This document shows, piece by piece, positions 1 through 7,325 of a stretch of DNA of 44,611 nucleotides (positions are counted from its first letter, which is position 1; each line of letters starts with the position of its first letter). Position numbers and translations under genes: made by a program. The notes below the pieces were generated by a model. The model searched no databases. It saw only the letters and a program-made list of their open reading frames with translations, and was not told where the DNA came from. This DNA is from Anaerolineaceae bacterium UBA6107 (GTDB lineage: Bacteria; Chloroflexota; Anaerolineae; Anaerolineales; Anaerolineaceae), in the NCBI GenBank assembly GCA_002428455.1, contig DIWL01000068.1:1-44611 (forward strand), written 5' to 3'.

Positions 1-993
1 TCACAGGAATTGGAAACAAACCAAACATCCGGATGGAAATCTCCTGACTGGTATTTCCAATCTGTTAGCGGGGGTATGGGTCCACTCGGTGTGATCAAGG
101 GTTTTATCGAGCTGCAAAAAATGTCGCTGATCTCTCATGTTCCCAAGATGGGTATCATCCAGGTTGCAGGCTGCGCCCCGATGGTACACGCCTGGGAAAC
201 TGGTGATGAGGTCGCCGAACCTGTCACTTCCCCTCAAACCATGATCGCAACCCTGGCAACTGGCGATCCTGGCAGGACTTACAGTGAATTACAATCCCGC
301 ATGAAAGCGCACAATGGCGGGGCTTTTTGCAGTGTGACAGACGAGGAGGCTTTTCGAGCCATGCATCTGCTGGCAAAGATGGAAGGCATCTCCGTGGAAC
401 CGGCCGCAGCTGTGGCAATCGCCGGATTGATCAAACAGATCCGTGCCGGTAATGTTCGTCCTGACGAAGTGGTTGTGGTAAATTGTACCGGTCACACTGT
501 TCCTATCGAAAGCCACATTTTGGGTGAAACCCGCAGTCGTGAGATTGGTTCAACGATAGGGGGGGTATATCGGGACCAGGAGGAAGGGCTCCTGGCAGCG
601 TTGAATAACGTCAGTATTGACCGCTTCCCGCGCATCGTTCTGGTTGATGATGAACCCAATGTACGCAGATTAATAAAGCGCATTCTTCTGTCACAGGGAA
701 AGTACTCGCTTTATGAAGCCGAGGATGGAAAAACAGCTGTGGACCTGATCACACGCGAATTACCTGACCTCGTCATTCTGGACCTGATGATGCCTGAAGT
801 GGATGGTTTTTCAGTCATTGACATTCTTAATGCCCAAAAAGAGACCCGTGATATCCCAATTATTGTGATAACAGCCAAGGAACTAACGACCAGCGAAAAA
901 TCACGTTTAAAAGGCAGAATCCAAGCCTTGATGCTCAAGGGGGACTTTGTCAGCGACGAATTGCTCGAAGAAGTACAGTCTGTGATCAAATGA
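1..993 (+). CDS. Threonine synthase-like PLP enzyme fused to a receiver (REC) domain, 5' truncated by window edge
   Basis: The reading frame is open from base 1, so the true start lies upstream. Counting the TTG at base 10 as residue 1, residues 1-175 match the C-terminal half of PLP-dependent threonine synthase (O-phosphohomoserine to threonine): SVSGGMGPLGVIKGF at 18-32 and CTGHTVP at 159-165. After a short linker, residues 208-325 form a CheY-like receiver domain with the acidic pair in LVDDEPN, the phospho-acceptor Asp258 in VILDLMMPEVDG, the conserved Thr in VITAK and the Lys in MLKGD. No output domain follows. The two parts are in one uninterrupted frame. The stop overlaps the next gene by ATGA. 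The fusion is seen directly; phospho-control of the enzyme is inference. The family could also be another fold-type II PLP lyase, since the catalytic lysine is outside the window. Confidence 0.85.
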   Translation, partial: SQELETNQTSGWKSPDWYFQSVSGGMGPLGVIKGFIELQKMSLISHVPKMGIIQVAGCAPMVHAWETGDEVAEPVTSPQTMIATLATGDPGRTYSELQSRMKAHNGGAFCSVTDEEAFRAMHLLAKMEGISVEPAAAVAIAGLIKQIRAGNVRPDEVVVVNCTGHTVPIESHILGETRSREIGSTIGGVYRDQEEGLLAALNNVSIDRFPRIVLVDDEPNVRRLIKRILLSQGKYSLYEAEDGKTAVDLITRELPDLVILDLMMPEVDGFSVIDILNAQKETRDIPIIVITAKELTTSEKSRLKGRIQALMLKGDFVSDELLEEVQSVIK

Positions 994-1940
994 AGACGCT
1001 TAACCTCCGTGAAAAAGGTATATTGGCTGCTTCAGCATCCGCTGTATTTCTGGGTCTTACACCAATTTTTGGCAAACAATCCATCCTGCTTGGTTTTACT
1101 CCCCTGGCAGTTGTGGCTATCCGCACCACGATCGCCTGTCTTTTGTTATTGATTTTTCTTGCTTTTTTCAAGCGCCAATATTTCTACATTTATCCACTAG
1201 GTTTGATGGGCTGCCTGGCTGCCGGCCTGATCAATGGTCTGGGTTCAATCTTCTACTACTCAGCCTTGGCGCGGATTGACGCAGGTATCGGCCAATTGCT
1301 GTATTCTTTTTACCCGCTGTTTATGGTGTTCTGGTTGATTTTGGACCGCCAATCTGTCAACCGTATCACGCTGGTGCGATTATTATTTGTTCTGCCTGGT
1401 TCTTTTCTATTATTACAGACTCCCACCCATAGCATTGATTTGATTGGTGCAGCTTTCATGCTGATCGCAGCTGTTTTGTACGCACTTCATCTCCTGATCA
1501 ATCAAAGAATCCTATATGACGTGCCCGCGCCAACCGTTACGTTCTATACACTGGCTTCGATGAGCATAACCGTTATCATTGCGTTTCTCATCTTTCATCC
1601 GACTTTACCCGAAAATGATGTCTCATGGACCCCTTTGATCCTTTTGTCATTAATTACCTTCATCTCACGACTAACGTTGTTCCTTGGCGTAAAACATTTG
1701 GGTGGCATTCAAACTGCCCTGCTTGGTCTGGGTGAATTGCTGGTGACGGTTGTGGTCGCCCAGATATGGCTCGCCGAGCGTCTTTCATCGGTGCAATGGA
1801 TTGGTGCAATATTAATTTGCTTGAATCTTATCCTGGTTATTTTTGACAAGCCCACTTTACGAAAGCGCAATGGTCGCGGTTTTCTTTACTGGTTGAATCC
1901 ACCCACAGTAAAACCGGGTAACGCACCTTTTCATAATTAA
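990..1940 (+). CDS. EamA-family (DMT superfamily) membrane transporter
   Basis: A 316-residue polytopic membrane protein with about ten hydrophobic segments arranged as two EamA repeats. This is the usual architecture of drug/metabolite exporters of the RhaT/YdcZ type. Near the N-terminus AVFLGLTPIFGKQSIL resembles the first EamA helix, and ALLGLGELLVTVVVAQIWL resembles the second repeat, with a conserved Glu in the membrane. The ATG overlaps the stop of the preceding threonine synthase-REC gene (ATGA), so translation is probably coupled. That makes export of an amino acid or a related metabolite plausible, but the substrate cannot be read from the sequence. The last ~25 residues are hydrophilic. 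Confidence 0.85.
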   Translation: MKTLNLREKGILAASASAVFLGLTPIFGKQSILLGFTPLAVVAIRTTIACLLLLIFLAFFKRQYFYIYPLGLMGCLAAGLINGLGSIFYYSALARIDAGIGQLLYSFYPLFMVFWLILDRQSVNRITLVRLLFVLPGSFLLLQTPTHSIDLIGAAFMLIAAVLYALHLLINQRILYDVPAPTVTFYTLASMSITVIIAFLIFHPTLPENDVSWTPLILLSLITFISRLTLFLGVKHLGGIQTALLGLGELLVTVVVAQIWLAERLSSVQWIGAILICLNLILVIFDKPTLRKRNGRGFLYWLNPPTVKPGNAPFHN

Positions 1941-1947
1941 CAAAAAA

Positions 1948-1968
1948 GAGACTCCTTTTTGGAGTCTC
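1948..1968 (-). terminator. Rho-independent terminator after tRNA-His
   Basis: Perfect 8-bp inverted repeat GAGACTCC / GGAGTCTC with a 5-nt loop. Read on the minus strand it is followed by a run of six T, so it ends the hisS-tRNA-His transcript. It also lies 7 bases after the stop of the plus-strand EamA gene and may work weakly in that direction. Confidence 0.8.
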
Positions 1969-1976
1969 GATTTCTG

Positions 1977-2049
1977 GGTGGCTGATGGGGGTTGAACCCA
2001 CAACCCTCGCATCCACAGTGCGATGCTCTGCCATTGAGCTACAGCCACC
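1977..2049 (-). tRNA. tRNA-His (anticodon GTG)
   Basis: The minus strand folds into a full cloverleaf. The 7-bp acceptor stem GTGGCTG/CAGCCAC carries an encoded extra 5' G opposite the discriminator C, the hallmark of tRNA-His. The D-arm is GCTC/GAGC. The anticodon stem TCGCA/TGCGA encloses loop CTGTGGA with GTG at plus-strand bases 2014-2016. The T-arm has loop TTCAACC. CCA is not encoded. The gene lies 27 bases downstream of hisS on the same strand and just before a terminator, so it is likely co-transcribed with its own synthetase gene. Confidence 0.95.
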
Positions 2050-2076
2050 ATGAACGCAGAGATTTTATCATACCCT

Positions 2077-3351
2077 CTATTGAGGTGCAAGCATCCCGCG
2101 AATAACCAGTTCAGCCATTTCCGTCGGGACGGTTACCTGGGTATGGTCTTTCAAGTCTTTAATCGTCACATTTCCGGCTTCAATCTCATCTGGTCCTAGC
2201 ACCACCACTACCCTGATACCCATTCGATCTGCGTATTTGAATTGTTTTTGTAGTTTTCCTTCTTCAGGGTAAAGAATCACACGCAATTGCTGTTTCCGTA
2301 ACCCGGCTGATAACGCAATCGAAGCCGGCATTCCAACTTCATCAAAAATTGTCACTAGTACGGAATCTTTATTTTGGGATAATTCAGGTACTAACCCATA
2401 TTTTTTTAGGAGCAGTGTGATCATTACATCGCCCATGGCAAAACCGACACCTGCCAATGGTTTTCCACCGACATCGCCTATCAGGTTATCGTAATGCCCA
2501 CCCCCCAAAACTGCCCTGCCTTCACCACCCATATCCCAGGCTTCAAAAACCGTTCCTGTATAGTAATCCAGCCCACGAATGATGCGTGGATCATAAGTTA
2601 CGTAACCCGATACACCAAGATATTCCAGGGCGGCAAACACTCGTGTCAATTCAGGCGATTTTTTCCATAATTCGTGATCATTGACCAAAGTTGTTAGGTT
2701 CGTAATCTGTTCTTCTGATAGCCCTATTTCGCCAGCCGTCTGTGCCCAGGCTTCTCCTGACATTTTGTCAATGCGGTCGATCAACTTAAAAACCTCGGGT
2801 TTTAGCGAGGCTGAAATGCCTAATTCAGCTATCTTTTCCTCCATTAAGCGGCGGTGATTGACCTTGATGGCGATCTGTTCCGGAGTGACACCAGCCTTTT
2901 TAAGAAACGTGGCACATATAGCAATCATCTCCGCATCGGCTTCCGGTGTATTAACACCGATAGTGTCTATGTTCCATTGGAAAAACTCCCTGGTCCGACC
3001 CTTTTGTGGTTTTTCGTAACGCCAAAAATTTCCAAATGACCACCAGCGCAACGGAAAAATCAACTCGTTCTGCCTGGCTGCCACCATGCGTGCCAGAGAG
3101 GGTGTCAACTCAGGCCGCAGAGTTACCAGATCTCCACCACGATCTGCAAAGACAAAAGCCTGCTCTTTTACAAGTTCTTCACCAGATTTTGCGGCGTATA
3201 AATCGATCTTTTCAATAAATGGACCGTCGTATTCCTGGAAGCCAAATGATGTTGATACTTCTTCGATCAAACTGTAAAGCCATCTGCGCACAGCCATATC
3301 TTCCGGATAGAATTCTCTCGTACCTTTGACAGTTTGAATTTGTGTTTTCAT
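2077..3351 (-). CDS. hisS: Histidyl-tRNA synthetase
   Basis: Class II aminoacyl-tRNA synthetase of 424 residues, the normal length, that charges tRNA-His. Visible signatures are the N-terminal KGTREFYPED, motif 2 around WRYEKPQKGRTREFFQWN, and the histidine-specific loop RGLDYYTGTVFEAW, followed by the C-terminal anticodon-binding domain. The start was set at the ATG giving MKTQIQTV because AGGAAGG lies 11 bases upstream. An earlier GTG and ATG in the same frame would overlap that Shine-Dalgarno sequence. The cognate tRNA-His gene follows 27 bases downstream. No T-box or other leader element was seen upstream. Confidence 0.96.
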   Translation of the reverse strand: MKTQIQTVKGTREFYPEDMAVRRWLYSLIEEVSTSFGFQEYDGPFIEKIDLYAAKSGEELVKEQAFVFADRGGDLVTLRPELTPSLARMVAARQNELIFPLRWWSFGNFWRYEKPQKGRTREFFQWNIDTIGVNTPEADAEMIAICATFLKKAGVTPEQIAIKVNHRRLMEEKIAELGISASLKPEVFKLIDRIDKMSGEAWAQTAGEIGLSEEQITNLTTLVNDHELWKKSPELTRVFAALEYLGVSGYVTYDPRIIRGLDYYTGTVFEAWDMGGEGRAVLGGGHYDNLIGDVGGKPLAGVGFAMGDVMITLLLKKYGLVPELSQNKDSVLVTIFDEVGMPASIALSAGLRKQQLRVILYPEEGKLQKQFKYADRMGIRVVVVLGPDEIEAGNVTIKDLKDHTQVTVPTEMAELVIRGMLAPQ

Positions 3352-3437
3352 GAATATCATCACCTTCCTGGATTTTTGCTTATAGTTATTTTAACATAGC
3401 GAATTACTAATAACAGGGCAAACATGATTTATACCAC

Positions 3438-3467
3438 TTGTGAGTTCACAATAATCTGATGTATCAT
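3438..3467 (+). promoter_or_regulatory. Candidate promoter with palindromic operator, start of formate operon
   Basis: TTGTGA (3438-3443) and TATCAT (3462-3467) are separated by 18 bases and lie 37 bases before the first gene of the operon. The -35 box is one half of a perfect 14-bp palindrome, TTGTGAGTTCACAA (3438-3451), so a bound repressor would cover it. The half-sites resemble those of Rex (NADH sensor) or CRP/FNR, but the 2-base centre is shorter than the 6 bases usual for both, so the regulator is not identified. Confidence 0.45.
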
Positions 3468-3504
3468 ATACAAGTTGTTCGAATTCCAAATAGAGCAGGA
3501 AAAA

Positions 3505-3885
3505 ATGAATGTCAATGAATTGATCGAAATTATCGATGGAAATTTGTTAAACGATTCTGCTGACCTATCCCGTGAAATTAAAGGTGGTTGTGGAGCAGAC
3601 TTGATGAGTGATGTGCTGGCCTCCATTCAACCGGAAGCAGTACTTCTCACCGGTTTGTGCAACCCCCAGGTTGTGCGCACCTCTATAATGGCTGATGTGG
3701 CTGCCATCGTCATCGTTCGTGGTAAAACACCTCCACCCGAAACCCTGGCCCTAGCAGAAATGGAAAAGATTCCACTTATCTCTTCGCCTTTAGGAATGTT
3801 CGCTTTGTGCGGCAGGCTTTACGCCAAAGGACTTGAGAGCCTTGAACGTCCTGTTGATGGTAGTGATTGCGATTGTGGGCAGTAA
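3505..3885 (+). CDS. DRTGG-domain protein (first copy)
   Basis: A 126-residue protein with a DRTGG-type domain, related to the N-terminal domain of HPr kinase-like and phosphotransacetylase proteins but without any kinase part. The core runs from GGCGADLMSDVLAS (about 37-50) through VLLTGLCNPQVVRT to IPLISSPLGMFALCGRLY. The start was set at the ATG after AGCAGGA; a TTG ten codons upstream is less likely. The C-terminus carries a small CDCG cysteine cluster. Together with the next three genes it forms a cassette that, from general knowledge, often accompanies [FeFe]-hydrogenase/NuoEF operons. Its role, sensory or assembly, is unknown. Confidence 0.8.
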   Translation: MNVNELIEIIDGNLLNDSADLSREIKGGCGADLMSDVLASIQPEAVLLTGLCNPQVVRTSIMADVAAIVIVRGKTPPPETLALAEMEKIPLISSPLGMFALCGRLYAKGLESLERPVDGSDCDCGQ

Positions 3886-3895
3886 GGTGATCTAA

Positions 3896-4876
3896 ATGCC
3901 TCAAGACACTTTGTTCAAGGGCAAACTCGTGTCTGAACAGAAAGCCGAGGATATCACTCGCGTCGAAGAATTGGCGTACGAGCTGAAGGTTGAAGAAGTG
4001 ATGACCGCCAATCCTTCAACCGTCACTCCAGAGACAACAATGGGTGACGTTCTCGTTTTGTTCCGCCAGACCCGAATTTCCGGCGCCCCGGTGCTGGAAA
4101 ATGGTCATCTGGTAGGTTTGGTCAGCATTGAAGATCTTTTGCGCTGCCTGCAGAAATCTGATCTTGAATCAGAAACCAGGCATTACATGAGCACCAAGTT
4201 GTTGACCATCAAGAAAAATGAGCCGGTTATCGAAGCTCTAAAGCTTTTTGTGAGCTCTCATTATGGCCGGCTTCCTGTCGTTGATGATGATGGAAATCTT
4301 CTTGGCATTCTGACGAAGGGTGATATCACCAGCGGTATTCTTCAGGCGATGCAGCATGATTACCAGGAGGAAGAAGTCCGTCGCTATCGAGCCTCTCACC
4401 TCTTTGAGGATATTGAAAGTGACCGCTCTAGCCTCATTCTACGCTATTCGATCAAACAAGGTGACTTCACCCACGGTGGATCAGCATCCTCAGCCATAAA
4501 AAGAGCCTTACTCAGGCTCGGTGCCACTCCCCAGATCGCGCGGAGGGTGGGTATCGCGGTATACGAAGCAGAAATGAACCTGATCATCCACACAACTCAT
4601 GGCGGACTGATTCGGTGTGAGATCGAACCTAAACAGATCTCGATCAATATTACCGACGATGGACCCGGAATCCAGGATATAGCCCTGGCGTTGAAACCTG
4701 GTTATTCAACAGCCTCAGATACGGTCAGAGAATTGGGTTTTGGCGCGGGTATGGGGCTGGTAAATATTCAACGCTGCGTTGATTCGATGCGGCTTGAATC
4801 AGTGTTTGGCCAGGGTACGATCTTGAGATTAAAGATCTTCCTCTCACAGGAAGATTCAGTTGGCGAAGGTAGTTAA
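3896..4876 (+). CDS. CBS-domain pair fused to anti-sigma-like ATPase domain
   Basis: A 326-residue soluble protein. Residues about 32-88 and 95-148 are two CBS domains (VEEVMTANPSTVTPETTM; YMSTKLLTIKKNEPVIEA), which usually bind adenine nucleotides. Residues about 170-315 form an RsbW/HATPase_c-like domain with N-box YEAEMNLIIH, G1 box DDGPGIQD and G2 box GFGAGMGL. There is no dimerisation/phospho-acceptor His, so it is not a classical sensor kinase. It lies 10 bases after the first DRTGG gene in the same operon. A role as an energy-charge sensor that binds or phosphorylates a partner is inference. Confidence 0.85.
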   Translation: MPQDTLFKGKLVSEQKAEDITRVEELAYELKVEEVMTANPSTVTPETTMGDVLVLFRQTRISGAPVLENGHLVGLVSIEDLLRCLQKSDLESETRHYMSTKLLTIKKNEPVIEALKLFVSSHYGRLPVVDDDGNLLGILTKGDITSGILQAMQHDYQEEEVRRYRASHLFEDIESDRSSLILRYSIKQGDFTHGGSASSAIKRALLRLGATPQIARRVGIAVYEAEMNLIIHTTHGGLIRCEIEPKQISINITDDGPGIQDIALALKPGYSTASDTVRELGFGAGMGLVNIQRCVDSMRLESVFGQGTILRLKIFLSQEDSVGEGS

Positions 4877-4897
4877 AGCATAATTGAAGGAGCCTAT

Positions 4898-5266
4898 ATG
4901 AACCTGCAAGATATCATTACAAAACTTGACCTCAAAACGCTTTCCTCAGTTGAAAAAGACCTCTCATCTAACAAACCTGCCTGTGGCTACTCCTCTGATC
5001 TGTTGAGCTGCGTAATGGCTGGCGCGCCAAAAAAATCCATCTGGATCACACTGCAAGCCCACGGTAACATCATTGCAGTCGCAACTTTGCTGGACCTCTC
5101 AGCGGTTATCATCACCGAGGGGGCTATCCCGGATGAAACCACGATTGAAAAAGCCAACGAGGAAGGTGTCGTATTACTAAGTACCTCGTTGCCGACCTAC
5201 GCAGTCGTCGGTCAGTTATGGGAAATGGGGCTGCGAACATCTGATCCAGACCAACCCTGTTCTTAG
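4898..5266 (+). CDS. DRTGG-domain protein (second copy)
   Basis: A 122-residue protein paralogous to the first DRTGG gene of this operon. Both share an N-terminal helix and a Cys-Gly motif (ACGYSSDLLSCVMAG here, GGCGADLMSDVLAS there), a mid-protein strand and the C-terminal VVLLSTSLPTYAVVGQLWEMG helix that matches PLISSPLGMFALCGRLYAKG. The likely start ATG follows GAAGGAG. It ends in CS and lacks the CDCG tail of its paralogue. Two diverged copies on either side of the CBS-ATPase gene suggest a heteromeric partner pair. Function is unknown. Confidence 0.78.
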   Translation: MNLQDIITKLDLKTLSSVEKDLSSNKPACGYSSDLLSCVMAGAPKKSIWITLQAHGNIIAVATLLDLSAVIITEGAIPDETTIEKANEEGVVLLSTSLPTYAVVGQLWEMGLRTSDPDQPCS

Positions 5267-5274
5267 TCTATCCT

Positions 5275-6021
5275 GTGCGCACCTACCGCGCTGACCTACA
5301 CATTCATACTGTACTATCTCCCTGTGCAGAAGTGGAGATGATTCCTCCTCTGATCGTTGAAACCGCCCTTGAATTAGGTATTTCCCTGATCGCGATTACC
5401 GATCACAATTCCAGTGCCAATATCCGGTCAGTACAAAAGGCAGCCGAGAATACCAGTTTGGTAGTGTTACCCGGTATGGAGCTTCAAACCCGTGAAGATA
5501 TCCACTCATTGTGTCTGTTTGATACCCTGGAACAGATCGAAGCCCTGCAAAAGATCGTTGATGCAACCCTACCGAAAATTCAAAACCAACCGGATCACTT
5601 TGGAGAGCAATTTGTTGTTGATGAAACCGGTGATTTTATCCGAACTGAGTCCAAACTCCTGATTACATCTTCATCCCTTTCCCTTGATCAAGCCTTTAAA
5701 ATCGTTCAAGATCTGAATGGCCTGTTTATCCCAGCTCACATTAACCGAAAGACATTTGGATTGATCGAGAGTCTTGGGTTCATACCTCCGGATATTCCCT
5801 TCCCGGCGGTTGAGATTTCCCGTCACATGACAGTAAAACAGGCAACGTCGCAATTTCCAAGCATTGGCAAGATTCCCGTGATCCAAAACGGAGATGTTCA
5901 TCGTTTGAATGAGTTCTTGGGAACCTTGTATCTGATCATGGAAAATCCAACGGTATCTGAAATTCGTCTTGCTTTTGAAAATGCAAATGAACGTTCGATG
6001 GAAGTACGACCTGTACAATGA
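5275..6021 (+). CDS. PHP-domain metal-dependent phosphoesterase
   Basis: A 248-residue PHP-fold hydrolase (the DNA polymerase III alpha N-terminal / histidinol phosphatase superfamily). Metal-binding motifs are in order: DLHIHTVLSPCA at 6-17, ITDHNSS near 41, an internal His in EDIHSLCLF, PAHINR near 158 and NGDVHR near 203. The start is a GTG 8 bases after the preceding stop with no clear Shine-Dalgarno sequence, so translational coupling is likely. The substrate cannot be inferred. Position within the DRTGG/CBS/DRTGG cassette suggests it acts on a phosphorylated small molecule or protein tied to control of the downstream oxidoreductase. Confidence 0.85.
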   Translation: MRTYRADLHIHTVLSPCAEVEMIPPLIVETALELGISLIAITDHNSSANIRSVQKAAENTSLVVLPGMELQTREDIHSLCLFDTLEQIEALQKIVDATLPKIQNQPDHFGEQFVVDETGDFIRTESKLLITSSSLSLDQAFKIVQDLNGLFIPAHINRKTFGLIESLGFIPPDIPFPAVEISRHMTVKQATSQFPSIGKIPVIQNGDVHRLNEFLGTLYLIMENPTVSEIRLAFENANERSMEVRPVQ

Positions 6022-6046
6022 TTCGCCAATTTCTGTTAATGAAGTA

Positions 6047-6072
6047 AAATTACAATGTTCTCACTGTAATTT
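6047..6072 (+). repeat. Inverted repeat upstream of nuoE1
   Basis: Perfect 8-bp arms AAATTACA and TGTAATTT separated by 10 bases, in the 176-base gap between the PHP gene and nuoE1. It could be an operator or an mRNA hairpin. No T-run follows, so it is not a standard terminator. Confidence 0.45.
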
Positions 6073-6155
6073 AGTACGGATGACTGACAACACGATTTGT
6101 GACATTTGTAAATTGTGTAGAAAGTGTCTTTTCGTTACACTGTTCAACGTGTGTA

Positions 6156-6176
6156 TTGCGCGAAATATCAGCGCAA
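6156..6176 (+). repeat. Second inverted repeat upstream of nuoE1
   Basis: Arms TTGCGC and GCGCAA separated by 9 bases, 22 bases before the nuoE1 start and just upstream of its CGGGAG ribosome-binding site. Possible operator for an internal promoter that expresses the redox genes apart from the regulatory cassette, or an RNA hairpin near the start site. Confidence 0.4.
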
Positions 6177-6197
6177 ATTAATCTTTCGGGAGATTTT

Positions 6198-6719
6198 ATG
6201 AATTCCTCAACCTTCACCAAGATTTATCCCAAGAATGAACCATTAGGTGATGAAGCAAAAAAAGCAGTAATTGACACGATCATCGAACAACACATGGATA
6301 CTCCGGGCGCTACCATGGTAGTGCTGAATGAGCTCCAGTCCGCAATTGGATTTATCAGCGAAAATATGCAGGAATATGTAGCCAATAGGTTGCACATTCC
6401 CTACTCTCGTGTACATGGGGTTGTCTCCTTCTACTCTTTCTTTACAACCACCCCGCGCGGAAAGCATACTGTGAAATTTTGTATGGGTACAGCCTGTTAT
6501 GTAGGCGGTACACCTGCATTGATCGAAAAAACGAAACAGCTGCTTGGTGTTGAACCGGGTGAGACCACCAAAGATGGCAATATCACTTTTGAGGTATGCC
6601 GCTGCGTTGGCGCATGTTCACAAGCACCCGTTGTTGTGATCGATGAAGATGTTATTGGTCGTGTTCGGCCGAATAAACTACCGCAAATTCTAAAACCGGT
6701 ACAAGATAACGTAGAGTAA
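6198..6719 (+). CDS. NuoE-like [2Fe-2S] subunit of NAD(H) oxidoreductase (NuoE1/HydC-type)
   Basis: A 173-residue thioredoxin-like [2Fe-2S] protein of the 24-kDa complex I / HydC family. It passes electrons between the FMN of the NuoF partner and the rest of the complex. The helical N-terminal part (IIEQHMDTPGATMVVLNELQ) is followed by VHGVVSFYSFFTT. The four ligands lie in FCMGTACYVGG (C-x4-C) and CRCVGACSQAP. The start was set at the ATG preceded by CGGGAG; an upstream in-frame ATG would add 33 non-homologous residues. It lies 3 bases from the HATPase gene downstream and is probably the partner of NuoF1. Confidence 0.92.
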   Translation: MNSSTFTKIYPKNEPLGDEAKKAVIDTIIEQHMDTPGATMVVLNELQSAIGFISENMQEYVANRLHIPYSRVHGVVSFYSFFTTTPRGKHTVKFCMGTACYVGGTPALIEKTKQLLGVEPGETTKDGNITFEVCRCVGACSQAPVVVIDEDVIGRVRPNKLPQILKPVQDNVE

Positions 6720-6722
6720 AGA

Positions 6723-7298
6723 TTGAGAGAACTCTCACTGCATTTGTTAGATATTGCTGAGAACAGCATTTCTGCTGGTGCAAAAAACATTAGCATAGTT
6801 GTGGCAGAAGATACGACCTTGGATCTTTTACAAATGAGTGTTGAAGACGATGGACGCGGAATGAGCGCTGAGATGGTTGCTCAAGTTACAGATCCATTTA
6901 TCACTACGCGCACTACCCGCAAAGTTGGTCTGGGGATTCCGTTGTTAAAATTTGCTGCCGAATCATGCAATGGTAAGTTGGAAATAACTTCTGAACCAGG
7001 CAAAGGCACAAAGTTATTTGTGGAATTCCAGCGCAATCACATTGACCGGATGCCGATGGGTGATCTCGTTACCACGATCCATCAACTGGTCATTTCCAAC
7101 CCGCTAGTTCATTGGAAATTTGAGTACAGGTTCAATAATCGTAATGGTGTTTTTGATGATGCTTTGATCAAGGAAGAATTGGGAGACATTCCAATGACCG
7201 AACCCGACATCCTGAACTGTATCAAAGGGATGATTGAATCAACGATCTTAGAAATCAATCCACAATTCACTCAAGATACAATATTCACCCAACAATAA
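6723..7298 (+). CDS. HATPase_c (histidine-kinase-like ATP-binding) protein
   Basis: A 191-residue stand-alone GHKL ATPase domain. N-box is LLDIAENSISAGA (residues 8-20), G1 box EDDGRGMS, the F-box region DPFITTRTTRK, and G2 box VGLGIPLLK. There is no sensor, HAMP or phospho-acceptor domain. The start is a TTG 3 bases after the nuoE1 stop; the family-typical N-terminus MRELSLHLLDIAENS supports it. From general knowledge, such a gene sits regularly between nuoE and the 2Fe-2S protein gene in HydABC-type hydrogenase operons. Whether it regulates, or aids assembly of, the oxidoreductase is unknown. Confidence 0.85.
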   Translation: MRELSLHLLDIAENSISAGAKNISIVVAEDTTLDLLQMSVEDDGRGMSAEMVAQVTDPFITTRTTRKVGLGIPLLKFAAESCNGKLEITSEPGKGTKLFVEFQRNHIDRMPMGDLVTTIHQLVISNPLVHWKFEYRFNNRNGVFDDALIKEELGDIPMTEPDILNCIKGMIESTILEINPQFTQDTIFTQQ

Positions 7299-7325
7299 GA
7301 AAATAATAGGAACCAGGAGAAAAAA

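Noticed and set aside
3352..3437. T-box or other riboswitch upstream of hisS
   Set aside because: No T-box core sequence, specifier stem or anti-terminator is visible in the short AT-rich leader.
6099..6197. 33-residue N-terminal extension of NuoE1 from an upstream ATG
   Set aside because: The extension is not NuoE-like, and CGGGAG sits just before the ATG at 6198.
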